Source: Eriocheir sinensis
Lineage: Eukaryota; Arthropoda; Malacostraca; Decapoda; Varunidae
Assembly: GCF_024679095.1 (NCBI RefSeq)
Contig: NC_066512.1
Span: forward strand, 15,126,038 to 15,190,037
DNA length: 64,000 nt
Direction: 5' to 3'
A program made the translations under genes and the position numbers. Shown in pieces: positions 21,823 to 33,000 of this stretch. The notes under the pieces were generated by a model. That model searched no databases, had not been told where the DNA came from, and saw only the letters and a program-made list of their open reading frames with translations. Numbering within the stretch: position 1 is the first letter of the stretch; each line of letters opens with the position of its first letter.

Positions 21823-23336
21823 GGTGGTTTAATAATCTTTAGTGCATGATTCTGCCTGCTGCCTGAGAACGCTTGCGCTGCGTCATTCACACTCACAAAA
21901 ATACGACACTCCAATCCCGTTAATATAATGAAAATCTAACTTGTTTTATTCTGTTGAGCTCCGTCCCCAAAGCCTGTCAGCAGCGTCCCGTCGGGCAGTC
22001 TCCCCCAGCCGCGCCGCTTCCTCCCTCGCGCCGTGAATGTGATTTAGTGTTAGTTTCCAACAAATGTTATGGGAAGACTAAATAAGGGAATCAATAATGG
22101 TGAAATGAAGCCGGAAAGTTGTGAGTTTGTGATTTGTCTAATTATTAGAGCTTTAAAATGCAGTGATTCGATTTGATATACTGAAAGGCGCCGTTTTCCC
22201 AAATAAGTGCCACCTTTCGGTTTAAGCGACAAATGTAAGGGATGTGAATGTAAAGGTAAGGTAGTCTTCAATAATACTGTTATAGTGTTGCAATTTCTTC
22301 TTATTCCTCGCATGAGGGTGAGCTTTGGGGCTGTGCGGTAACTATAAAGGCTGTTAAAATGCAGCGAGTACGCAGATTCGGGTGGCTCTTCATCACGGTG
22401 CGTTCCTGAAAGCCTCGTCCCCAGGGCCATGCTGTTTTTCTCGTGCTTGAGGCCCCCAGGAGTTATAACGCCGGGCGAGAAGTGGGCTGCGTGCCGCAAA
22501 GTTGAGGCAATTCAGAGCGTGTAACAAGCATTGTGAAGTTCAACCACTTACAAGCATAGGGAGACACGCACCAAAGTAGATGAAGGGGTTCCGATCAGTT
22601 TGGCCGAGGGCTTAATGGAAGCTCACGCGGCTCGGCTCGCTAATGTGTGTATCCTTTCACAACGGAGACGGGACAGACGCTTTCATGAAAACCCAAAAAT
22701 CACTGAGACGCATTACTGCTGCCAGCACCCGGCACCGCTGCGGCGCCTTGGCGATGCCGCGACGTGAATCCAATTTCTTCCTGTGCTATGTTTTTCCTAA
22801 CCCAAGAGGGCAACAACACTCCTAATCTTGAGGGATAAACGACAGAAGCGCAAGAGTTGCAAAATAGGCTGAATATTACGTTTTTTTTTTTTTATTTGTT
22901 GCGCCGCCTCGATTTGTTTCAACGTCGTGAAAACTCGACCAACTCTCGTGAGGCGGGAGAGCGTGAGGGAAGGAGAAAGGGGAGGAGGGGGTGGAAACAG
23001 GGTGAGGAAGGGAAGGAGAAAGGTAGAGAAGGTTTGAAGGATTTACTTTATTGAACTATGTTTCATGGCGCCGCAACTACAGCAGTCATATGGTTGAAAA
23101 AAGGGAAAAGGGAAGGTAGGGGGGGGGGGGGAGGAGAGATGGAAGGAGAGGAAGAGAAATCATCACGGAAGACGGGGACGTGGAAAAGGTTTGAAAGGAG
23201 GAAGAAGAGGATAAGCGAGCCGAGCAGTTTTCGTAAAGGGCATTACTTCTCTCTCCTTGAATGTATTAAAGTTAGGCTCTTCTGAGACCACCAAGGTGCA
23301 CTTCCGTAAGGATACATAATGCAGGCGGGTCAAAGC
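21822..23336. other. No gene seen; unassigned sequence left of the CCAG array
   Basis: About 1.5 kb without recognised domains on either strand. It turns purine-rich after 22950 and has a G run at 23119-23131. The minus frame 22050-22499 (149 codons) has no motif I can name. This is one of the few stretches where a short exon could hide unseen. Confidence 0.45.
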
Positions 23337-23566
23337 ACACCAGCCAGCCACTCAGCCACTTAGCCAGCCAGCCAGCCAGCCAACCAACCAGCCAGTCAGC
23401 CAGCCAGCCAGCCGGCGAGCCAGTCAGCCTGCCAGCCAGCCAGACAGCCAGACAGCTAGTCAGCCGGCCAGCCAGCCAGCCAGCCAGCGAGCAATTCAGC
23501 CTGCCAGCCAGCCAGCCAGCCAGCCAGTCAAACAGCTAGTCAGCCGGCCGGCCAGCCAGCCAGCGA

Positions 23567-23597
<31 letters not shown>

Positions 23598-23603
23598 AGT
23601 CAA

Positions 23604-23652
<49 letters not shown>

Positions 23653-23657
23653 CGCGA

Positions 23658-23694
<37 letters not shown>

Positions 23695-23801
23695 ACAGCT
23701 AGTCAGCCTGCCAGCCAGCCAGCCAGCGAGCAAGTCAGCCTGCCAGCCAGCCAGCCAGCCAGCCAGTCAAACAGCTAGTCAGCCAGCCAGCCAGCCAGCG
23801 A

Positions 23802-23832
<31 letters not shown>

Positions 23833-24556
23833 AGTCAAACAGCTAGTCAGCCAGCCAGCCAGCCAGCCAATCAGCCAGCCAGCCAGCCAGCGAACCAGTC
23901 AGCCTGCCAGCCAGCCAGCCAGTCAGACAGCTAGTCAGCCGGCCTGCCGGCCGGCCAGCCAGCCAGCCAGCCAGTCAGCCAGCCAGTCACTTAGCCAACC
24001 AGTCACTTAGCCAGCCAGTAGTCAGTCAGCCAGCCAGCCAGCCAGTCAGCCAGCCAGCCAGCCACTTAGCCAGCCAGCCAGTCAGTCGGCCAGCCAGCAA
24101 GCCAGCCAACCAGCCAGCCAGCCAACCAGCCAGTCAGCCAGCCAGCCAGCCAGCCACTTAGTTAGCCAGCCAGTCAGTCAGCCAGCCAGCCAGCCAGCTA
24201 GTCGGTCACCCAGTCAGCCAGCCAGCCAGTCGGTCGGTCGGTCAGCCAGCCAGCCAGCCAGTAAGCCAGCCACTTAGCCAGCCAGCCAGTCAGTCGGCCG
24301 GCCAGCCAGCCAGCCAGCCAGCCAGCCAACCAACCAGCCAGCCAGCCACATAGCCAACCAGCCAGCCAGCCAGACAGACAGACGGTCAGCCAGCCAGTCG
24401 GTCATCCAGCCAGCCAGCCAGCCATTTAGCCAGCCAGCCAGTCAGTCAGCAAGCCAGCCAGTCAGTCAGTCAGTCGGCCCGCCAGCCAGCCATCCAGCCA
24501 CTTAGCCATCCATCCATCCAGCCAGCCAGTCGGTCAGCCAGGCAGCCAGCCAGTCG

Positions 24557-24607
<51 letters not shown>

Positions 24608-24665
24608 GGTCAGCCAATCAGCCAGCCAGCCAGCCAGTCAGCCAGCCAGCCAGCCAGCCAGTCAG

Positions 24666-24701
<36 letters not shown>

Positions 24702-24894
24702 TCAGTCGGCCAGCCAGCCAGCCAGCTAGTCAGACAGTCAGCCAGCCAGCGAGCCATTCAGCCTGCCAGCCAGCCAACCAGTCAGACAGCTAGTCAGCCT
24801 GCCAGCCAGCCAGTCAGACAGCTAGTCAGACGGCCGGCCAGCCAGCCAGCGAGCCAGTCACCCAGCCAGCCAGCCACCCACCCAACCAGTCAGA

Positions 24895-24928
<34 letters not shown>

Positions 24929-25820
24929 ACCAGCCAGCCAGCGAGCCAGTCAGCCTGCCAGCCAGCCAGCCAGCCAGTCAGACAGCTAGTCAGCCGGCCG
25001 GCCAAACAGCCAGCCAGCAGCCAGTCAGCCAGCCACCCAGCCAGCCAGTCACTTAGCCAACCAGTCACTTAGCCAGCCAGTAGTCAGCCAGTCAGCCAGT
25101 CAGCCACCCAGCCACTTAGCTAGCCAGCCAGTCAGTCGGCCACTCAGTCGGCCAGCCAGCCAGCCAGCCACTTAGCCAGCCAGCCAGTCAGTCGGCCAGC
25201 CAGACAGCCAGCCAGCCAGCCAACCAACCAACCAGCCAGCCAGCTAGTCGGTCAGCCAGCCAGCCAGCCAGCCAGCCACTTAGCCAGCCAGCCAGCCAGT
25301 CGGTCACCCACTTAGCCAGCCAGCCAGCCAGCCACTTAGCCAGCCAACCAGCCAGCCAGTCGGTCAGCCAGCCAGCCAGCCAGCAAGCCAGTCAGTCGGC
25401 CAGCCAGCCACCCGGCCAGCCAACCTGCTAGCTAGCCAGCAAGCCAGTCAGCCAGCCTGCCAGCCACTTAGCAAGCCAGCCAGTCAGTCGGCTAGCCAGC
25501 CAGCCAGCCAGCCAGCCAACCAACCAGCCAGCCAGCCAGCTAGTCGGTCACCCAGCCAGCCAGCCAGCCGGCCACTTAGCCAGCCAGTCAGTCGGCCGTC
25601 CAGCCAACCAGCCAGCCAGCCAACCAGCCAGCCAACCACTTAGCCAGCCAGCCAGTCGGTCAGCCTGTTAACCAGCCAGTCGGTCAGCCAGCCAGCCAGT
25701 CAGTCAGCCAGCCAGCCAGCCAACCAGCCAGCCAGCCACCCAGCCAGTCGGTCAGCCAATCAGCCAGCCAACAAGCCAGCCAGCCACTTAACCAGCCAGC
25801 CAGTCAGTCGGCCAGCCAGC

Positions 25821-25851
<31 letters not shown>

Positions 25852-26311
25852 CCAGCCAACCAACCAGCCAGCCAGTCAGCCAGCCAGTCGATCAGCCATC
25901 CAGCCGGCCAGCCCACCAGCCAGCCAGCCAGCCACTAAGCCTGCCAGCCAGTCACTCGTCCGGCCGGCCAGCCAGCCAGCCAGCCAGCCAGCCACCCAGC
26001 CAGCCAGCCACTAAGCCAGCCAGCCAGCCAGCCAGTCGGTCAGCCAGTCAGCCAGCCAGTCGGTCAGCCAGCCAGCCAGCCAGCCAATCAGCCAGCCACT
26101 TAGCCAGCCAGCCAGTCAGTCAACTAGCCAGTCAGTCGGACAGCCAGCCAGCCAGCCAACCAGCCAGCCAACCAGTCAGCCAGCCACTTAGCCATCCATC
26201 CAGCCAGCCAGCCAGTCGGTCAGCTAACCAGCCAGCCAGCCAACCAGCCAGCCAGTCGGTCAGACAGCCAGCCAGCCAGCCAGCCAGCCACTTAGCCAGC
26301 CAGCCAGTCAG

Positions 26312-26359
<48 letters not shown>

Positions 26360-26607
26360 TCGGCCAGCCAGCCAGCCAGCCAGTCAGTCATTCAGCCAGC
26401 CAGCGAGCCAGTCAGCCTGCCAGCCAGCCAGCCAGTCAGACAGCTAGTCAGCTGGCCGGCCAGCCAGCCAGTCAGTCATTCAGCCAGCCAGCGAGCCAGT
26501 CAGCCTGCCAGCCAGCCAGCCAGTCAGACAACTAGTCAGCCGGCCGGCCAGCCAGCCAGCGAGCAAGTCAGTATGCCTGCCAGCCAGCCAGCCAGTCAGA
26601 CAGCATT

Positions 26608-26638
<31 letters not shown>

Positions 26639-27558
26639 ACCAGCCAGCTAGCCAGCCAGCGAGCCAGTCAGCCTGCCAGCCAGCCAGCCAGCCAGTCAGA
26701 CAGCTAGTCAGCCGGCCGGCCAGCCAGCAAGTCACTTAGCCAACCAGTCACTTAGCCAGCCAGCCACTTAGCCAGCCAGCCAGTCAGTCGGCCAGCCAGC
26801 CAGCCAGACAGCCAGTCAGACAGCTAGTCAGCCGGCCAGCCAGCCAGCCTGCCAGCCAGCCAGCCAGTCAGACAGCTAGTCAGCCGGCCGGCCAGCCAGC
26901 TAGCCAGTCAGTCATTCAGCCAGCCAGCGAGCCAGTCAGCCTGCCAGCCAGCCAGCCAGTCAGACAGCTAGTCAGCCGGCCGGCAAGCCAGCCAGCGCAA
27001 GTCAGCCTGCCAGCCAGCCAGCCAGCCAGTCAGACAGCTATTCAGCCAGCCAGCCAGCCAGCCAGCCAACCAGCCAGCTAGCCAGCCAGCGAGCCAGTCA
27101 GCCTGCCAGCCAGCCAGCCAGCCAGCCAGTCAGACAGCTAGTCAGCCGGCCGGCCAGCCAGCAAGTCACTTAGCCAACCAGTCACTTAGCCAGCCAGCCA
27201 CTTAGCCAGCCAGCCAGTCAGTCGGCCAGCCAGCCAGACAGACAGCCAGCCAGTTAACCAGCCAACCAGCCAGCGAGCCAGTCAGCCAGCCAGCCAGCCA
27301 GCCAGTCAGACAGCTAGTCAGCCGGCCGGCCAGCCAGCCAGCCAGCCAGCCAGCCACTTAGCCAACCAGTCACTTAGCCAGCCAGTAGTCAGCCAGCCAG
27401 CCAGTCAGCCAGTCAGTCAGCCAGCCAGCCAGCCAGCCACTTATCCAGCAAGCCAGTCAGTCGGCCAGTCAGTCGGCTAGCCAGCCAGCCAGCCAGACAG
27501 CCAGACAGCCACTTTGCCAGCCAGCCAGTCAGTCGGCCAGCCAGCCAGCCAGCCAACA

Positions 27559-27613
<55 letters not shown>

Positions 27614-27727
27614 AAGCCAGTCAGCCACCCACTTAGCCAGCCAGCCAGTCAGTCGGCCAGCCAGCCAACCAGCCAGCCAGCCAGCCAACCAACCAGCCAG
27701 CGAGCCAGCTAGTCGGTCAGCCAGTCA

Positions 27728-27763
<36 letters not shown>

Positions 27764-27783
27764 ACCAGCCAGCCAGCCAGTCG

Positions 27784-27844
<61 letters not shown>

Positions 27845-28150
27845 TAAGTCGGCCAGCCAGCCAGCCAGCCAGTCAGCCATTCAGCCAGCCAGCAAGCCGG
27901 TCAGCCTGCCAGCCAGCCAGCCAGTCAGACAGTTAGTCAGCCGGCCGGCCAGCCAGACAGCGAGCAAGTCAGCCTGCCAGCCAGCCAGCCAGCCAGTCAG
28001 ACAGCTATTCAGCCAGCCAGCCAGCCAGACATCCAACCAGCCAGCTAGCCAGCCAGCGAGCCAGTCAGCCTGCCAGCCAGCCAGCCAGCCAGTCAGACAG
28101 CTAGTCAGCCGGCCGGCCAGCCAGCCAGCCAGTCACTTAACCAGCCAGTA

Positions 28151-28194
<44 letters not shown>

Positions 28195-28807
28195 ACCAGT
28201 CAACCAGCCAGCCAGCCAGCGAGCCAGTCAGCCTGCCAGCCAGCCAGCCAGTCAGACAGCTAGTCAGCCAGCCGGCCAGCCAGCCAGCCAGCCAGATATT
28301 TACTTAGCCAACCAGTCACTTAGCCAGCCAGTAGTCAGCCAGCCAGCCAGTCAGCCAGTCAGCCAGCCAGCCAGCTCCTTATCCAGCCAACCAGTCAGTC
28401 GGCCAGGCAGTCGGCCAGCCAGCCAGCCAGCCAGCTAGCCAGCCACCCAGCCATCCAGCCACTTATCCAGCCAGCCAGTCAGTCGGCCGGCCAGCCAGCC
28501 AGCCAGCAAGCCAGCAAGCCAGCCAGCAAGCCAGTCAGTCGGCCAGCCAGCCAGCCAGCCAGCCAACCAGCCAGCCAGCCAGCCAGCCAACCAGTCAGCC
28601 AGCCAGCAAGCCAGTCAGACAGCCAGCCACCCACTTAGCCAGCCAGCCAGTCAGTCGGCCAGCCAGCCAGCCAGCCAGCGAGCCAACCAACCAGCCAGCG
28701 AGCCAGCTAATCGGTCAGCCAGTCAGCCAGCCAGCCAGCCAGCCAGCGAGTCAGCCAGCCAGTCACCCAGCTAGCCAGCCACTTAGACAGCCAGCCAGTC
28801 AGTCGGC

Positions 28808-28848
<41 letters not shown>

Positions 28849-29325
28849 GGTCAGCCAGTTAGCCAGCCAGTCGGTCAGCCAGCCAGCCATCCAGCCAGCC
28901 ACCCAGCCAGCCAGCCACTTAGCCGGCCAGCCAGTCAGTCAGTCGGCCAGCCAGCCAGCCAGCCAGCCAACCAGCCAGCCAGTCAGTCAGTTAGTCAGTC
29001 AGTCGGCCAGCCAGCCAGCCAGCCAGCCAGTCGGTCGGCCAGTCAGCCAGCCAGTCGGTCAGCCAGCCAGCCAGCCAGTCATTCGGTCAGCCAATCAGCC
29101 AGCCAGCCAGCCAGCCAGCCACCCAGCCAGCCAGCCAGTTAGCCAGCCAGCCAGTCAGTCGGCCAGCCAGCCAGCCATCCATCCAGCCAACCAGTCACCC
29201 AGCCAGTCAGTCGGCCAGCCAGCCAGTCAGCCAGTCAGTCGGCCAGCCAGCCAGCCAGCCAGCCAGTCGGTTGGTCAGCCAGCCAGCCAGCCAGCCATAC
29301 ACAGACAGACAGACAGACAGCTCAT
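23337..29325. repeat. Degenerate (CCAG)n tetranucleotide array, about 6 kb
   Basis: Nearly every word is CCAG/CAGC or a one-base variant (GTCA, GTCG, CTTA, GGCC, GACA). Longer words recur: GTCAGACAGCTAGTCAGCC appears many times, and CACTTAGCCAACCAGTCACTT occurs near 23988, 25052, 26733, 27167, 27357 and 28317. A segment near 26731 repeats near 27165 (about 434 bp apart). Variant words have therefore been duplicated in blocks. Minus-strand frames read as repeated Gly-Trp-Leu-Ala, purely from the 4-base period. Confidence 0.95.
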
Positions 29326-29480
29326 CAGTTTTTCGGTATGTCCGCCAACCAACGGTCAGCCACTTTCCAAACCAGCTGGCCAGTTAGTTCAGTCAGGTTA
29401 GTCAAATAGTCATCCAGCTAGTAAGTCAACCAGTTAGTCCACCAAGTCAGTCCGTCAGTTCAGCTTGTTCTGTACATCAC
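29326..29480. repeat. Right flank of the CCAG array, shared with 56110-56245
   Basis: The array ends in GACA repeats, then a TTCGGTATGTCCGCCAAC core at 29332-29349. A decaying sequence with CAAACCAGC and TAGTCATCCAGCTA words follows. The same core and words occur in order at 56132 onward. Confidence 0.75.
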
Positions 29481-30059
29481 GACAAGACTGACTGGTGCTG
29501 AGGCAGGGTGATTGCCAGTCTCGTACCTGCCAAGGCGCCGTAAAACAAAACAGTACACGTCAACCCTCCGGAGGCAGATGCGCCTCGGCGCCTCCAGCGT
29601 CGTTGTTCCTGTCATCTCGTGCGAAGAATTTTTGCTTCTCGCCGTTGTATTATTTTCCTTCCCTTGTTAATATAATTCAGGACGTTCCGTTTTACTCCAT
29701 CGCCCACTCCTGCCGCGTCCCTTTGATGCCCCGCGTCTTTCCTCCGATAAAGAGCTTTATTTTTCCATCAGAGAGAGAAAATCGTGTTAAAAGGCTCCGT
29801 CAGCTCGCCCGGCACTTAAGTAGCAGATAGAGTTAATGTCGCTCCGGTGATTGCAAATTAAATTCCACGCGTCCGGCTGGCCAGGGCCGCCGCATGGCCG
29901 CCCGTCAGCATGTGCAACGTGGGGCACCAGGTCCTTTCTCCCTTCCTCCCTCCACCCTCCTTCCACAAGTATCGCCCTCCTCCCTCCACCCTCCCTGCAC
30001 ACGTCACACCGTTTCTCTCCACATAGCCTCTAAGCCTGATACAACGCCCTTCCACCGTC
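29481..30059. other. No gene seen; unassigned sequence between the two large arrays
   Basis: A 111-codon plus frame (29495-29830) has no motif. The sequence becomes C-rich and pyrimidine-biased after 29930 as the next array approaches. Confidence 0.5.
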
Positions 30060-33000
30060 CACCGTCTCCTCACAGCTGGCACCCCCATCGTTAACTCACA
30101 GCTGGCACCCCCCACCGTCTCCTCACAGCTGGCACCCCCCAACGTCTCTTCACAGCTGGCACCCCCCCCACCATCTCCTCACAGCTGGCACCCCCCCACC
30201 GTCTCCTCACAGCTAGCACCCCCCACCGTCTCCTTACAACTGGCACCCCCCATCGTCTCCTCACAGCTAGGACCCCCCATCGTCTCCTTACAACTGGCAC
30301 CCCCATCGTCTCCTCACAGCTAGTACCCCCCATCGTCTCCTCACAGCTGGCACCCCCCCACCGTCTCCTCAAGGCTGCCACCCCCCACCGTCTCCTCACA
30401 GTGCCACCCCCCCACACCGTCTCCTCACAGCTGGCACCCCATCGTTTCCTCACAGCTGGCACCCCCACCGTCTCCTCACAGCTGGCACCCCACCATCTCT
30501 TCACAGCTGGCACCCCCACCATCTCCTCACAGCTGGCACCCCCACCATCTCCTCACAGCTGGCACCCCCCACCGTCTCCTCACAGCTGGCACCCCACCAT
30601 CTCTTCACAGCTGGCACCCCCACCGTCTCCTCACTGCTGGCAACCCCCACCGTCTCCTCACAGCTGGCACCCCACCGTCTCCTGTCTCCTCACAGCTGGC
30701 ACCCCTCCACCGTCTCCTCACAGCTGGCACCTCCCAACGTCTCCTCACAGCTGGCACCCCCACCGTCTCTCCTCACAGCTGGCACCCCCACCATCTCTTC
30801 ACAGCTGGCACCCCCACCATCTCTCCTCACAGCTGGCACCCCACCATCTCCTCACAGCTGGCACCCCCACCATCTCTTCACAGCTGGCACCCCCACCATC
30901 TCTTCAGCTGGCACCCCCACCGTCTCCTCACAGCTGGCACCCCACCATCTCCTCACAGCTGGCACCCCCACCATCTCCTCACAGCTGGCACCCCCACCAT
31001 CTCCTCACAGCTGGCACCCCCCATCGTCTCCTCACAGCTGGCACCCCTCCACCGTCTCCTCACAGCTGGCACCTCCCATCGTCTCCTCACAGCTGGCACC
31101 CCCACGTCTCCTCCTCACAGCTGGCACCCCCACTGTCTCCTCACAGCTGGCACCCCCCACTGTCTCCTCACAGCTGGCACCCCCCTCGTCTCTTCACAGA
31201 TGGCATATCCTCCCAACGTCTCCTCACAGCTGGCACTCCCCCACCGTCTCCTCACAGCTGGCACCCCCACCGTCTCCTCACAGCTGGCACCCCCCATCGT
31301 CTCCTCACAGCTGGCACCCCCCACCGTCTCCTCACAGCTGGCACCCATCCACCGTCTCCTCACAGCTGGCACCCCCCACCGTCTCCTCACAGCTGGCACC
31401 CGCCATCGTCTCCTCCCAGCTGGCACCCCCACTGTCTCCTCACAGCTGACACCCCCATCGTCTCCTCACAGCTGGCACCCCCACCGTCTCCTCACAGCTG
31501 GCACCCACCACCGTCTCCTCACAGCTGGCACCCCCCACCGTCTCCTCACAGCTGGCACCCGCCATCGTCTCCTCACAGCTGGCACCCCCCCACCGTCGCC
31601 TCACAGCTGGCACCCCACCACCGGCTCCTCCCAGCTGGCCCCATCGTCTCCTCACAGCTGGCACCCCCCACCGTCTCCTCACCGCTGGCACCGACCACCG
31701 TCTCCTCACAGCTGGCACCCCCCACCGTCTCCTCACAGCTGGCACCCCCCATCGTCTCCTCACAGCTGGCACCCCCGTCCATCTCCTCACAGCTGGCACC
31801 CCCCTACCGTCTCCTCACAGTGCCACCCCCCACACCGTCTCCTCACAGTCCCCTCTCCACCGTCTCCTCACAGTGCCACCCCCCCCACACCGTCTCCTCA
31901 CAGCTGGCACCCCCCACCGTCTCTCCTCACAGCTGCCCCCCCCCCCCGTATCCTCCCATCTGGCCCCCACCACCGTCTCCTCACAGCTGGCCCCCCCCCA
32001 CCGTCTCCTCACAGCTGGCACCCATCCACCGTCTCCTCACAGCTGGCATCTCCTCCCACCGTCTCCTCAGAGCTGGCACCCCCCCCCCATCTCCTCACAG
32101 CTGGCACTCCCCCACCGTCTCCTCCTCACAGCTGGCACCCATCCACCGTCTCCTCACAGCTGGCACCCCCCACCGTCTCCTCACAGCTGGCACCCCCACT
32201 GTCTCCTCACAGCTGGCACCCCCACCATCTCCTCACAGCTGGCACCCCTCCACCGTCTCCTCACAGCTGGCACCCCCCACTGTCTCCTCACAGCTAGCAC
32301 CCCCCATCGTCTCCTCACAGCTGGCACCCCCACTGTCTCCTCACAGCTGGCACCCCCCCACCGTCTCCTCACAGCTGGCACCCCCACCGTCTCCTCACAG
32401 CTGGCACCCCCCCACCGTCTCCTCACAGCTGGCACCCCCATCGTCTCCTCACAGCTGGCACACCCCATCGTCTCCTCACAGCTGGCACCCCCATCGTCTC
32501 CTCACAGCTGGCACCCCCACCGTCTCCTCACAGCTGGCACCCCCAACGTCTCCTCACAGCTGGCACCCCCCATCGTCTCCTCACAGCTGGCACACACCCC
32601 ATCGTCTCCTCACAGCTGGCACCCCCATCGTCTCCTCACAGCTAGCACCCCACTGTCTCCTCACAGCTGCTCACAGCTGGCACCCCCACCATCTCCTCGC
32701 TGGCACCCCCATCGTCTCCTCACAGCTGGCACCCCCCACCATCTCTCCTCACAGCTGGCACCCCACCATCTCCTCACAGCTGGCACCCCCACCGTCTCCT
32801 CACAGCTGGCACCCCCATCGTCTCCTCACAGCTGGCACCCCCACCGTCTCCTCACAGCTGGCACCCCCACCATCTCCTCACAGCTGGCACCCCCACCGTC
32901 TCCTCACAGCTGGCACCCCCACCGTCTCCTCACAGCTGGCACCCCCACCGTCTCCTCCTCACAGCTGGCACCCCATCGTCTCCTCACAGCTGGCACCCCA

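Noticed and set aside
22050..22499. 149-codon minus frame as a host exon
   Set aside because: No motif, no splice-site support I could judge and ordinary length for chance; left as unassigned sequence.
23337..29325. CRISPR array or other repeat-spacer system
   Set aside because: The repeat is a degenerate tetranucleotide without unique spacers, and the window is eukaryotic. The 26-bp and 47-bp arrays are also head-to-tail with no spacers.
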